A stretch of DNA of 64,000 nucleotides from assembly GCF_010365865.1 (NCBI RefSeq), contig NZ_CP048020.1, positions 62,001 to 126,000 of the forward strand, read 5' to 3'. The first letter of the stretch is position 1; the number at the start of each line of letters is the position of its first letter. This document shows, in pieces, positions 51,354-60,141 of this stretch. This DNA is from Treponema vincentii. Lineage in GTDB: Bacteria; Spirochaetota; Spirochaetia; Treponematales; Treponemataceae. A program made the translations under genes and the position numbers. The notes under the pieces were generated by a model, which did not search any database, was not told the DNA's origin, and worked only from the letters and a program-made list of their open reading frames with translations.

Positions 51354-52817
51354 ATGAAAAAATTAACTGTACTAGTTTTTATGATAATGCTTGTGAGTGC
51401 CGTGTTTGCACAGGATGCGGCGCAAACTGAAACAGGCAGTCTTGAAGATGAGCTGTTCGGCGGCGATACTGAAGCGCTCGTAACACCGGAGCAGGCAAAC
51501 GCCGAAACTCAAAAAAACGGTGTTTCCCTAACGGGCGATCTTAAAACCGCAACACTCGCACTCGAAAGCAATAAATTGCGTATCGGCGGCTCGTTAAACG
51601 CTGAATTGGGGCTTAAATATGTATGGGCTGATCCGTACACAAAAAAGAATGATGTGAAAAAAGCATTTTTAAATCCCGAGGTGGCGCAGCTGCGGCCGAC
51701 AATCGGTGCAAATCTCTTTTTCGATGCACGTCCCGTACAGGACTTAAAGCTGTATGGCAAGTTTATCTTTGAATTTCCGTTTGAAAAAAACTTGAACGGA
51801 AAGATTTCGGTACCGAAATCTCTTGTCCCACCCAACGGTGTTGATATACCGGTGAGCGTAAACGGTTCACCGAATTTTAAAATTTGGGAACTGTATACCG
51901 ATTTTTCGACAAAGGATATTGCGTTTTTCCGGTTCGGAAAACATACGGTTAAGTGGGGAACCGGCTATTTTTATAGTCCGGCTGATGTTATCAATATTTC
52001 GCGGATAGACCCGCAAAAACCGACCGAAGATCGGGAAGGGCGCGTTTCGCTGCGAACGCATATTGTTATTCCTAAGACGCAGTACAATATATGGTTGTAT
52101 TTGCTGCCCGACACGGAAACATTTAAGCCGCAATATACGGCGGGAGCTGCAAAGGCAGAGTTTGTGTTTGGCGACTGGGAGTTGGGTGTCGGCGGCTGGT
52201 ATCGCTATGAAAAAGCGCCGCGATTTATTACAACTCTCTCCGGCAGTATTGCGGGAAAGGTTGCCGTTTTTGCGGAAGGAGTGTTTGCATGGGGCAGCGA
52301 TTATACCTATTATAGAGACGATGATGCACTGACGCCGTATACGGTAAAGAATAAGCCGTTTTTCCAAGCGACGCTGGGCGGCTCGTATTCAAATGCAGAC
52401 TCGCATACTATGCTTGCATTCCAATACTACTATAACGGCTTCGGCTATACAAACTCAAGGGCTGCCGACCGTATTGCTGATAGCGCAGCGGATGCTTTGA
52501 ACAACAAAAATTTTACCGATCCTTCGCTCAAAAAATACGAGAATATCGCCGCAATGGGAAATCGAGGCCAGCATTACATCGCATTTACAATATCCCAGAA
52601 CAAGATCGGTACGGAAGATTTGACGGCAAATTTGTTCCAGCAGTTCGCAATCAGTGAGCTTGAAGGGCTTACAACACTCAGCCTTAACTGGAAGATATTT
52701 AAGTTTGTACAGATGAGTACCGGCTCGATATTCTCGTATCCGCTGAGCCCTGCATCGCACAGTAAAGGCTCCATCGGCTATAACCTCAGCTTTAAGCTCG
52801 GCGGCGGCAAGTTCTAA
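51354..52817 (+). CDS. Outer-membrane beta-barrel protein
   Basis: A 487-residue secreted protein: signal peptide KKLTVLVFMIMLVSAVFAQ, an acidic linker (residues 20-60), then a regular beta-barrel of roughly 16-18 strands with short turns, ending GYNLSFKLGGGKF. Strands such as LRIGGSLNAELGLKYVWADP and FRFGKHTVKWGTGYFYSPAD show porin-like alternation. The motif FGKHTVKWGTGYFYSP resembles spirochete membrane proteins of the same size. The exact family is not named; a pore or ligand-uptake channel is likely. GAGAGGTATAT precedes ATG. Confidence 0.75.
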   Translation: MKKLTVLVFMIMLVSAVFAQDAAQTETGSLEDELFGGDTEALVTPEQANAETQKNGVSLTGDLKTATLALESNKLRIGGSLNAELGLKYVWADPYTKKNDVKKAFLNPEVAQLRPTIGANLFFDARPVQDLKLYGKFIFEFPFEKNLNGKISVPKSLVPPNGVDIPVSVNGSPNFKIWELYTDFSTKDIAFFRFGKHTVKWGTGYFYSPADVINISRIDPQKPTEDREGRVSLRTHIVIPKTQYNIWLYLLPDTETFKPQYTAGAAKAEFVFGDWELGVGGWYRYEKAPRFITTLSGSIAGKVAVFAEGVFAWGSDYTYYRDDDALTPYTVKNKPFFQATLGGSYSNADSHTMLAFQYYYNGFGYTNSRAADRIADSAADALNNKNFTDPSLKKYENIAAMGNRGQHYIAFTISQNKIGTEDLTANLFQQFAISELEGLTTLSLNWKIFKFVQMSTGSIFSYPLSPASHSKGSIGYNLSFKLGGGKF

Positions 52818-52826
52818 CGCCTGTAT

Positions 52827-55800
52827 CTACACTACCTCGACAGCAGTTTTGCTGCGGAGGTAGAAAATATAAGCTTTAACCGATTTAGGTGACTGTTGTC
52901 CGCCGGTGTCTTGGCCGAATCCTTCCATTTTATAAAAATTTTCTACGGCAGCTTTGTAGATTAAAAGCTGCCTTCGATGTTGTTCAGGATAGATTTTTTG
53001 GTCGGTTTTATAATCGATGATATAAGCGGTATTTTCGTATTCAAAAAGCAAATCGATTTGTCCTATGACGAGCTTTCCTTCGTAGAGGGTTAAGAAGCCG
53101 TATTCGGTCTTTCTGAATGAGGCTTCTGACGCCTTTTGTCCCAGCGGAGAAGAAAGAAAAGCGGTGCACAGTTTTTCCACTTCCCGGGCGTACTTTGCCG
53201 GCAGTGTACATGGGCGGTCTAAAAAGCGGGCTTCCATCGCCTTATGCACCAAAGTTCCGAATTCGGTGGAGGAAAGTTCATCGCCGTCATTTTCACCGGT
53301 GTTGTCGCCCTGCTCGATATTTTCATTTAATTCGGTATGTTTCATAGTTTTAGATTGAGCCATCGTTTGCGAATATTCCATACTTTGCGCTTCCTTACTT
53401 TGAAGCATTGCAAGCGGTGCTTCGCTTAAATGAAGCCACTGCCGGTCTTTTTCAAATTGAGTTGCCGGTATGACGCGCGGTTCCGCAAGCGGAAAGTTTT
53501 TTTCCGCAGCCTGCCGGTATAGGGCACGGGTTTCATCAAGATTGAAGCGCTGCCGGTCTTCTGCGGTGTGCTGTACTGCCGTGGCGGAGAGCGGTAACAC
53601 TTCCGTAAAATGCACGCAGTTGATATCTCCGGATAGCGCCGGTAATAAGAGCTGAAAAAAACTTCGGTTATTTTCTTCCTTCTGAGGTTGTACAAGCTGT
53701 TGGCGGATTTCCTCCAAAGTGCGGGGCATTTCCGGTAGTTCCTCAATATCGCCGTCGGTTTCTTGCACACCGCTCATCAGCAGCCGAACCTTAGCCCGCG
53801 TAACGGCGACGTAAAGGAGCCGCTTTGTTTCGGCGAGGTGTTTAGCATTCGCTTCCTGCCGCAGTTCCTCAAAAAAGATATTGACGGAAGGATCGTTTTT
53901 TGTTTCCGGCGGCAAATGGATAACCGGCCCTAAATCCTTGTGCAAAAAGACCATGCCTTCCTTTTTTTCAGACTTTCCCGCATTGCCGCAGTCGGGAATA
54001 CAGACAATCGGGAACTCCAAGCCCTTGCTCTTATGTACCGTCATAATTTTAACCGCGTCGCCGCCGTGTTCGAGCGGAATTTCCATATCTTCGACCCGCT
54101 CTTCCGCGTGAATATACGAAATCAGTGTGTCGATAAAAGCCGAAAGACTCTGCCCCGTGGCATCCGCTTTTACCGCAAGCGCAAACAGGTAATCATATAG
54201 TTCCAGATAGCGGTGGTAGCGCGGCTCCGTAAGCAATATGTACCGGTACCCTTCATCATACCACAGTGCGGTAATCAATTCGGCATTACTCTTTTTTTTG
54301 ATAGAGCCTTGGAGCCGCTCAAAAAGAGCGCAGGCATTTAAGAAATACTGCCGGTCCTCCGCATCCAGTTCTTCGGCAGCGGAGGGAGTAAAAGGTTGGG
54401 ATTCATGCTCAAGGCTGTGCAACATCAATCGGGTAAAAGAGCGGTCGCTGAGGCGGACAAACGGTGAGCGGAGTACTTGCGCATACACGGCTCTGTCATG
54501 CGGGTACACCGTTAAGCGGAGCAAGGCGCAGATATCGTTGAGCGGCGCGTCGTGGAACAATCCTTTTTGCTGTACGGAAATGTACGGGATTTTAAATGCA
54601 CGGAAAAACCGCTCGTAGACTGCTTGATGTGTCGAAGCGCGCAGCAGCACGGCAAAATCCGACCATGTACAGGGACGGGTAGACTGTGCGGCATCGTCGT
54701 ATACAAGGTAGCGTTCGTCATGGAGCGCGGCTATTTTTTGCGCAAGCGTATACGCCTCGCATTCAATCGGTTTGAGGAAGGCGGTATCGGTGTCGGCTCC
54801 TTTCGGGAAGCGTTTTTTGTCGATAAATAAAATATCCGTCTGAGGCGCTAAATTGGGAATCTCCTCCCTGCTGAGAATGGGGATAAATTCCGCTTCAAAT
54901 GCAGGCACGGTGCCGATAAGGGGCCGATTGGTTTCCGAATAAAAGACCCGCATAAATACACTGTTAAAAAAGTTGAGCAATTCCGGTTCGGTACGGTAAT
55001 TTGTTTGCAGGTTAATAGAAGCGGAACCGCCTCCTTGCCGTAAGTCCTGCGATAGCGTACGGAACACCGAAACATCGGCACCCCGAAACGCATAGATCGA
55101 TTGTTTTTCGTCCCCGACAAAGAAAAGTTTATCCGGCACTAGTTCATCCGGCTTCGGTATTGATTGGTCGGTACGTTCTTCTTTTTCCGCAAGCAGGAAC
55201 AAGAGGTCGCGTTGCAGGCTGTTATTATCCTGAAATTCATCGATCATAATCCGATGGGTTTGTTTTTTATAAAAAAGCCGCAAGTCGGGATCGATGATGA
55301 GCGCGTCAACAGCAAGCTGCGCAATATCGCCGAAGTGCAGTATGCTTCTCCGCTTTTTTTCGGCAATGAACCGTTCCTGCAAAATACTGCAAAGCGCGTA
55401 TATCTTTTGCATTTGCTCTTTGTGTGCATAAAAATGATACAGACTTTGCAAGCGGCCGGAGCTTTCGTTCAGTTCACCGCAGAGCGCCTTGCACGCTTTT
55501 ACGTCCTCATCCTTTTTTGAACCCATCGTTTTTTTAACGCTGCAAATTGCTTTCAGCCGTTCAAGAAAGAACGGTAACTGCGGATCGTTTAGTGTAAACG
55601 GGAATTCAGGGAGTTGCACGTATGCTTCTTTTACTGCGCTGATGTAGTTATCGGTTCCTTCAAGATGAGCGGCAATATCTCCGAGAATGCGTTCGGCTTG
55701 TTTGCGATAGCCGGTAAATAATGGTTCGGCAGCGGCCAGCTGATTCTGCAAGGCCTCAGAAAAATCAATCGGGCGGGAGACCGTAACGTAATCGTTTAAT

Positions 55801-56324
55801 ATTTTGACAAAGAAGTCGTTGATAAAATCGGTAATCGGTTTATCACCGAGCAGATATTGCAGGTTTGTGTCCGCGCGGTGCTCAAGGAAAAAATCAAGCG
55901 AAAGGTTATAGGCGAGCCGTTTCGATTCGGTAAGGTCGATGGTGAAATCGGGACTGATACCGAAGCGCCGGCATGCGGTTACGGCAATCTTATGACAAAA
56001 TGCGTCGATAGTCATAATTTGCGCTTTAAAAAAAGAATCCAATGCAGCGCCGGCGCGGCTCCGCTGTACCGCATCATCGGTTCCCGCATACATCTTTTGC
56101 AGCTCCCGATAGATACGCCGGTGCATTTCCGCCGCCGCCTTGTCCGTAAAGGTGAGGGCAAGGATATTTTCAACCTGATAGTTTTTTTCGGTAATCAGGT
56201 ACACATAGCGGCTTGCCAGAACTTTCGTCTTGCCCGAACCGGCTCCCGCCGCCACAACGGCATTCTCATCCGTTTTTACCGCCTGTTTTTGATGTTCGTT
56301 TAAATCTTTGCAAATATCTATCAT
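52827..56324 (-). CDS. UvrD/Rep-type helicase with RecB nuclease domain (AddA/RecB-like)
   Basis: A 1165-residue helicase-nuclease. Helicase motifs: Q/I region LNEHQKQAV with AAGAGSGKTKVLASRYVYLI (Walker A), LTFTDKAAAEMHRR (Ia), IMIDEFQDNN (II), FFVGDEKQSIYAFRGADVSV (III), QTNYRT (IV), VKIMTVHKSKGLEFPIV (V), LLYVAVTRAKVRLL (VI). The C-terminus has the RecB-family nuclease core GQIDLLFEY and IIDYKTDQ. It should process double-strand breaks for recombination, usually with an AddB or RecC partner, which is not in the window. The 5' neighbour is a restriction system on the same strand. Confidence 0.9.
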   Translation of the reverse strand: MIDICKDLNEHQKQAVKTDENAVVAAGAGSGKTKVLASRYVYLITEKNYQVENILALTFTDKAAAEMHRRIYRELQKMYAGTDDAVQRSRAGAALDSFFKAQIMTIDAFCHKIAVTACRRFGISPDFTIDLTESKRLAYNLSLDFFLEHRADTNLQYLLGDKPITDFINDFFVKILNDYVTVSRPIDFSEALQNQLAAAEPLFTGYRKQAERILGDIAAHLEGTDNYISAVKEAYVQLPEFPFTLNDPQLPFFLERLKAICSVKKTMGSKKDEDVKACKALCGELNESSGRLQSLYHFYAHKEQMQKIYALCSILQERFIAEKKRRSILHFGDIAQLAVDALIIDPDLRLFYKKQTHRIMIDEFQDNNSLQRDLLFLLAEKEERTDQSIPKPDELVPDKLFFVGDEKQSIYAFRGADVSVFRTLSQDLRQGGGSASINLQTNYRTEPELLNFFNSVFMRVFYSETNRPLIGTVPAFEAEFIPILSREEIPNLAPQTDILFIDKKRFPKGADTDTAFLKPIECEAYTLAQKIAALHDERYLVYDDAAQSTRPCTWSDFAVLLRASTHQAVYERFFRAFKIPYISVQQKGLFHDAPLNDICALLRLTVYPHDRAVYAQVLRSPFVRLSDRSFTRLMLHSLEHESQPFTPSAAEELDAEDRQYFLNACALFERLQGSIKKKSNAELITALWYDEGYRYILLTEPRYHRYLELYDYLFALAVKADATGQSLSAFIDTLISYIHAEERVEDMEIPLEHGGDAVKIMTVHKSKGLEFPIVCIPDCGNAGKSEKKEGMVFLHKDLGPVIHLPPETKNDPSVNIFFEELRQEANAKHLAETKRLLYVAVTRAKVRLLMSGVQETDGDIEELPEMPRTLEEIRQQLVQPQKEENNRSFFQLLLPALSGDINCVHFTEVLPLSATAVQHTAEDRQRFNLDETRALYRQAAEKNFPLAEPRVIPATQFEKDRQWLHLSEAPLAMLQSKEAQSMEYSQTMAQSKTMKHTELNENIEQGDNTGENDGDELSSTEFGTLVHKAMEARFLDRPCTLPAKYAREVEKLCTAFLSSPLGQKASEASFRKTEYGFLTLYEGKLVIGQIDLLFEYENTAYIIDYKTDQKIYPEQHRRQLLIYKAAVENFYKMEGFGQDTGGQQSPKSVKAYIFYLRSKTAVEVV

Positions 56325-56451
56325 ATTTTCTGCTCACGTACTTAGGTGCCCTTTTGCTGAAATTTTTTTGTTTTTATATCATTAAAAATGTACCTCATTG
56401 TATACTGTTAATGGCAAAATGTTATGTTTTCGAGGCTAATATTCTACATAA

Positions 56452-57744
56452 TTAGATAGCAGTTTTTTCTGTCTTGTATTCAATATTTTTACGCATTGTT
56501 TGTTTTTGTTGACTTTGATAATAACGATTTAAAAAATCTACAACAGAGTAGCCAACTTCTTTTGCTAAATTTACAGGAACAGCATTTCCAATTTGTTTGT
56601 ATTGGTTTGTCATTGAACCTGTAAATTCCCAATGGTCAGGAAATGTTTGAATACGAGCATATTCTCTTACAGTAAAGGGACGCGTTTCATTGGGGTGGCA
56701 GCGTTCTGTCTGTTTTTGAGCTGGTGCACATGTTAATGTTAAACAGGGTTCATTCCAAGAAATCCTTCGCGCCATACCTGTTTTTCCACCGCCTAAGTAG
56801 TAACTACCTTTCATGTATTCTTTTTGAATTCCTATAGGCAAATCTCTCCAGTAACCTCCGGGAGGAACTAATTCTAAAACTTTTCTTTTCTTTTCAGGAT
56901 ATTTTTCTCCTTCCGATTCCGGGACATCACAATCAAATAAGGATCCTTTTTTTAAGGCATCTTTTAGTGTATAGATGTGTCTACTTGGTTTTGGATAAAA
57001 AAATTCGGTTGAAATATCATTTCTTATGCCAACTAAAATCATTCGTTCTCTTTTTTGAGGAACTTTATAATAAATCGCTTTTAAAATTTGGGGGGGTAAA
57101 ACTGTGTAACCCAGTTCAGTAAGAACATCCGTCATTCCTTTAATTGTTTTTCCATTGTCATGAGAAAGTAGCCCCCGAACATTTTCTCCAATACAAATTT
57201 TAGGTTGAATTTCTTTTACCGCTCGCGCCCATTCAAAAAATAGAGTTCCCCGAGTATCTTCAAAACCTAATTTTTTACCCGCATAGCTAAAGGCTTGACA
57301 AGGGAACCCTCCTGTTACCACATCTGCTTTTCCATGGTATATCGAAAAATCTATATCATGAATATCGCCTTCAATAACATTCCAATGAGGGCGGTTTTTT
57401 CGCAAAGTTTCACAAGCGGCATGATCAACTTCATTTAGCATGATATGATGCAACCCTGCTTCCTCTAGTCCAAGTGCGAGCCCTCCCGCTCCTGCAAAAA
57501 GTTCTATAGATGTATAATGCTTATTCGGAATTACTGTATTATCAGCATCTCTTACATCCGGTAAATACAATTCTAATTGTTCACAAATTTTCAGTTCTTT
57601 TTCCGTATAAAATCTATATCCGGAAATTCCATTTCTCCTAGCTTTTAGTTTTCCTGAGTTATCCCAACGCCTCAGTGTGTCTTTGGAAACAGATAGTAAA
57701 TCTGCAAATTGTTTAAGGGAATATACCTCTAATTCTCTTTTCAT
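56452..57744 (-). CDS. HTH-linked DNA cytosine-5 methyltransferase
   Basis: A 430-residue protein. Residues 1-55 form a MerR-like winged helix (SLKQFADLLSVSKDTLRRWD, YRFYTEKEL). Residues 75-415 form a C5 methyltransferase: motif I ELFAGAGGLALGLEEAG, motif IV GGFPCQAFSYAG with the catalytic Cys, motif VI GENVRGLL, motif VIII KRERMILVGIRND region, motif X QIGNAVPVNLAKEV. It protects DNA against the adjacent endonuclease. The start at 57744 is chosen because the promoter's transcript should begin near 57757; the longer frame to 57765 would start upstream of it. The HTH and the inverted repeat at the promoter suggest autoregulation. Confidence 0.9.
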   Translation of the reverse strand: MKRELEVYSLKQFADLLSVSKDTLRRWDNSGKLKARRNGISGYRFYTEKELKICEQLELYLPDVRDADNTVIPNKHYTSIELFAGAGGLALGLEEAGLHHIMLNEVDHAACETLRKNRPHWNVIEGDIHDIDFSIYHGKADVVTGGFPCQAFSYAGKKLGFEDTRGTLFFEWARAVKEIQPKICIGENVRGLLSHDNGKTIKGMTDVLTELGYTVLPPQILKAIYYKVPQKRERMILVGIRNDISTEFFYPKPSRHIYTLKDALKKGSLFDCDVPESEGEKYPEKKRKVLELVPPGGYWRDLPIGIQKEYMKGSYYLGGGKTGMARRISWNEPCLTLTCAPAQKQTERCHPNETRPFTVREYARIQTFPDHWEFTGSMTNQYKQIGNAVPVNLAKEVGYSVVDFLNRYYQSQQKQTMRKNIEYKTEKTAI

Positions 57745-57745
57745 A

Positions 57746-57791
57746 GTAACCATCTTATGAAACATTATGTATGGTTATTTTATCTTGTCAA
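57746..57791 (-). promoter_or_regulatory. Methyltransferase promoter with inverted repeat
   Basis: On the minus strand TTGACA (57791-57786), 16-base spacer, CATAAT (57769-57764). The repeats GTAACCAT (57746-57753) and ATGGTTAT (57771-57778; seven of eight pair) straddle the -10 and start site. A likely operator for the methyltransferase's own HTH. Confidence 0.65.
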
Positions 57792-57812
57792 GAGATAAAT
57801 GCTATAAGAAAC

Positions 57813-58532
57813 TTATGATTCGGAAAGAGCTATAATTTCTTGTGTCTGTGCTAATTGTTGTATAACTTCATCTAGTTCGTCTTTGAAGTTGCTTGCAGAA
57901 ACAACAGAATCAATAGTCTTTATTAATTCAAAATAAAAATTTTCTTCGCCAGTCAAATGATACCAGAAATCTTTACCGACAAGAACCGAAATGTCATGGT
58001 CTTTTGTGAGGCTTTTATAGTGCGTACTCAATTCTTCAGGGGATCCATAAATAACTCCTACAATTAAATCATCAAATCCGATTTTTAAAGAATTTGTTCT
58101 CGCTAAATGTTTTACTTTTTTAAAATGATTTGCAATCGTTTCCACATCATCCTTATTTATTGTATTTGGACCTGCTTTTAATTGACAATATTTATGAGAA
58201 CCGTCTATTGCATCGTCAAATTCAATATCCATTCCGCTTGCCGTACTTGCAAAAGAGGAAAGTACCTCCGTTGTAAATTTTTGAATACCTGTGCCAAACG
58301 TTGTATTTATTGAAGTTCCAAGCACACGGGGATAAATTAAAGCTTTTGCAAGGCTTTCCGGTTTTCCATTACCGGTAAGAAAATGAGCCAAATAGGATGC
58401 AAGAAACGGATTCACATTAAATTTTTTAATTGAAGTTAGTTTTTGTGTGTTTACTTGGTGTTGCTCCATTATACTGGTTTTAAACCACTCTTTTGATTTT
58501 TCTAGGATCTCCGCTTTCTTATTGATATCCAT
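57813..58532 (-). CDS. Type II restriction endonuclease (PmeII-like)
   Basis: A 239-residue protein. FNVNPFLASYLAHFLTGNG, LIYPRVLGTSINTTFGT and GMDIEFDDAID with YCQLKAGPNTINKDDVETIA give the family pattern; the D...Q-x-K arrangement (DIEFDDAIDG...CQLKAG) is a PD-(D/E)XK variant core. I recall this pattern as the PmeII-type family but cannot verify the name. Its partner is the C5 methyltransferase 20-68 bases downstream. AAGGAGACTTTT before ATG gives a firm start. The pair interrupts the space between the AddA-like gene and the B3/B4 gene, as an inserted unit would. Confidence 0.8.
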   Translation of the reverse strand: MDINKKAEILEKSKEWFKTSIMEQHQVNTQKLTSIKKFNVNPFLASYLAHFLTGNGKPESLAKALIYPRVLGTSINTTFGTGIQKFTTEVLSSFASTASGMDIEFDDAIDGSHKYCQLKAGPNTINKDDVETIANHFKKVKHLARTNSLKIGFDDLIVGVIYGSPEELSTHYKSLTKDHDISVLVGKDFWYHLTGEENFYFELIKTIDSVVSASNFKDELDEVIQQLAQTQEIIALSES

Positions 58533-58635
58533 AAAAGTCTCCTTCTCTGAAAAATTGAATTTATTGTATCAAAAAATCTATTTATTGTCTGTTCTAGTAT
58601 GCCGTGCGGTTACTTTAAAAAACTTAAAGTCAATG

Positions 58636-58682
58636 GTATAATAATTCGGTTCGATCACTTCGTTGTCGAATAGGTTTAATCA
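58636..58682 (+). repeat. Dispersed intergenic repeat with -10 box
   Basis: TATAATAATTCGGTTCGATC followed by a TTCGT...CGAATAGGTTTAATC stretch closely resembles 37728-37773 (TATAATAGATCTGGTCGAT, then TTCGT...CGAACAGGTTTAATC), about 80% alike. Both copies lie directly before plus-strand genes. Confidence 0.55.
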
Positions 58683-58723
58683 ATTCACTTATACCGAGCA
58701 GAAAATATGGAGGTACAACTGCT

Positions 58724-59398
58724 ATGAAATTTATTATGGACGAAAGTATGTCAGCACTGGGAATTAAAAGCATTGTGGTCGGCATTGCAAAAAATGTAGA
58801 TCCACAGGCGACGTTATCCGATGCATTTTTAAAAAAGCAAAAAGAAATGGAAGAATGGGCATTAAAGTGCGATATTGATGAAATATTTAATCATCCTGTC
58901 ATTCAGGGATACACCGATATGCTGCAAAGTGTCGGGCGCAGCATCAAAAAATATATGCCGACCGTGCCGGCTCTTATCCGAAACATTCAACACCGTGGTT
59001 CTATCCCGCATATCAATAGTGTTATCGACATTTATAATGTCGAATCATTGCGTTCGCTTTTGGCAATAGGCGGGCATGATCTTGGAAAGGTAGACGGACA
59101 GATAGAATTTGCCGTCAGTAAAAATGAAGATGTGTTCTTGCCTATCCTATCGACGGAAAAGCATGTCGCAAAGACCGATTATATGTACCGCGACCTCAAA
59201 GGAATTATGGCGTGGTTGGATGTCCGCGATGGGGAAAACTATAAATTTGATGACAAAACAAAAAACGCAATCTTTATTATTCAGGGAAATGCCAACACTT
59301 CCGTAGAAATGCGTGTAGAAGCGCTCAAACGGATTCAAAGCGATTTAGCGGAGTGTATGCCTCAGCTGGAATTTGATATACAGGTTATCGAAGGTTAA
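58724..59398 (+). CDS. B3/B4 domain protein (PheT-like tRNA-editing fold)
   Basis: A 224-residue protein with a stand-alone B3/B4 domain as in the phenylalanyl-tRNA synthetase beta chain. PALIRNIQHRGSIPHINSVI and YNVESLRSLLAIGGHDLGKV are the typical substrate-pocket blocks. Stand-alone members are suspected to clear mischarged tRNA or D-amino acids, but the activity is not known here. GGAGG lies ten bases before the ATG. Confidence 0.85.
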   Translation: MKFIMDESMSALGIKSIVVGIAKNVDPQATLSDAFLKKQKEMEEWALKCDIDEIFNHPVIQGYTDMLQSVGRSIKKYMPTVPALIRNIQHRGSIPHINSVIDIYNVESLRSLLAIGGHDLGKVDGQIEFAVSKNEDVFLPILSTEKHVAKTDYMYRDLKGIMAWLDVRDGENYKFDDKTKNAIFIIQGNANTSVEMRVEALKRIQSDLAECMPQLEFDIQVIEG

Positions 59399-59411
59399 TA
59401 CGGCACTACTG

Positions 59412-60107
59412 TTACACTTTCAACGTCCGTAAGTAGTCCTTTGTTTCCGGAGAAATCCGGCGGCTCTCTATCGCTTTTTGGATGGTTTTGTTGTGGGTAA
59501 AGGGGGCAAGCGTTTGCTTTTTGATATAGGGGAGCGCGGCGTCGTACTGTTTAATTAGCGCAAAACTGAAATACCACGCAATCATCATATTGATGTAATA
59601 CTCATCCGATTTGACGCTGGCAACGAGTTTGAGCATTTCCGGTTTAAATCGGTCATCAAGGTAATTCGACAACAAGAGATTGATGGCATAGCGGACGGTA
59701 TAAGTACGGGGCGACCGTATCCATATCAAAATTTTTTGATATACCTCATTAGAATATTTTTTAAAGAGGCGCGGTGCAAAACTGTCGCAGGTTGCCCAGT
59801 TGTCGATAAACGGTAAAAACCGTTCCGTTTCGGTTATGGCGGTATCAAAGTCTTTGATATTTTCGATGAGGAATGCGTGAAGATTGTTTTCTTCAAAATA
59901 CCGATGCGGAAGGGTTTGCATAAAAGCGGCAGCCTGCTTCGGTTCCGTCTTAAACAGGTCTTTCGCAAATTTCCGTAAAAGAGGCGTCCGTATCCCAATC
60001 ATGAGTTTCGGATCAACGGTGGGAATAAGTTTTGCATTAAAATCCCTATATGCCGTATCTTGCATCGCTAAAAGCTTATGTTGTATGGCCTCTATCTGTG
60101 TTCGCAT
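59412..60107 (-). CDS. DNA alkylation repair protein AlkD-like
   Basis: A 231-residue all-helical HEAT-like protein: LMIGIRTPLLRKFAKDL, YFEENNLHAFLIENIKDFD, FLPFIDNWATCDSF and MIAWYFSFALIKQYDAAL follow the AlkD pattern, including the Trp-Ala-Thr-Cys-Asp box near residue 110. AlkD removes N3- and N7-alkylated bases without flipping them. The ATG at 60107 follows GTGGAGAGAATA. It lies 34 bases after the TraB gene in the same operon. Confidence 0.88.
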   Translation of the reverse strand: MRTQIEAIQHKLLAMQDTAYRDFNAKLIPTVDPKLMIGIRTPLLRKFAKDLFKTEPKQAAAFMQTLPHRYFEENNLHAFLIENIKDFDTAITETERFLPFIDNWATCDSFAPRLFKKYSNEVYQKILIWIRSPRTYTVRYAINLLLSNYLDDRFKPEMLKLVASVKSDEYYINMMIAWYFSFALIKQYDAALPYIKKQTLAPFTHNKTIQKAIESRRISPETKDYLRTLKV

Positions 60108-60141
60108 TATTCTCTCCACGGCAATCGTACCGGACGCTTCC

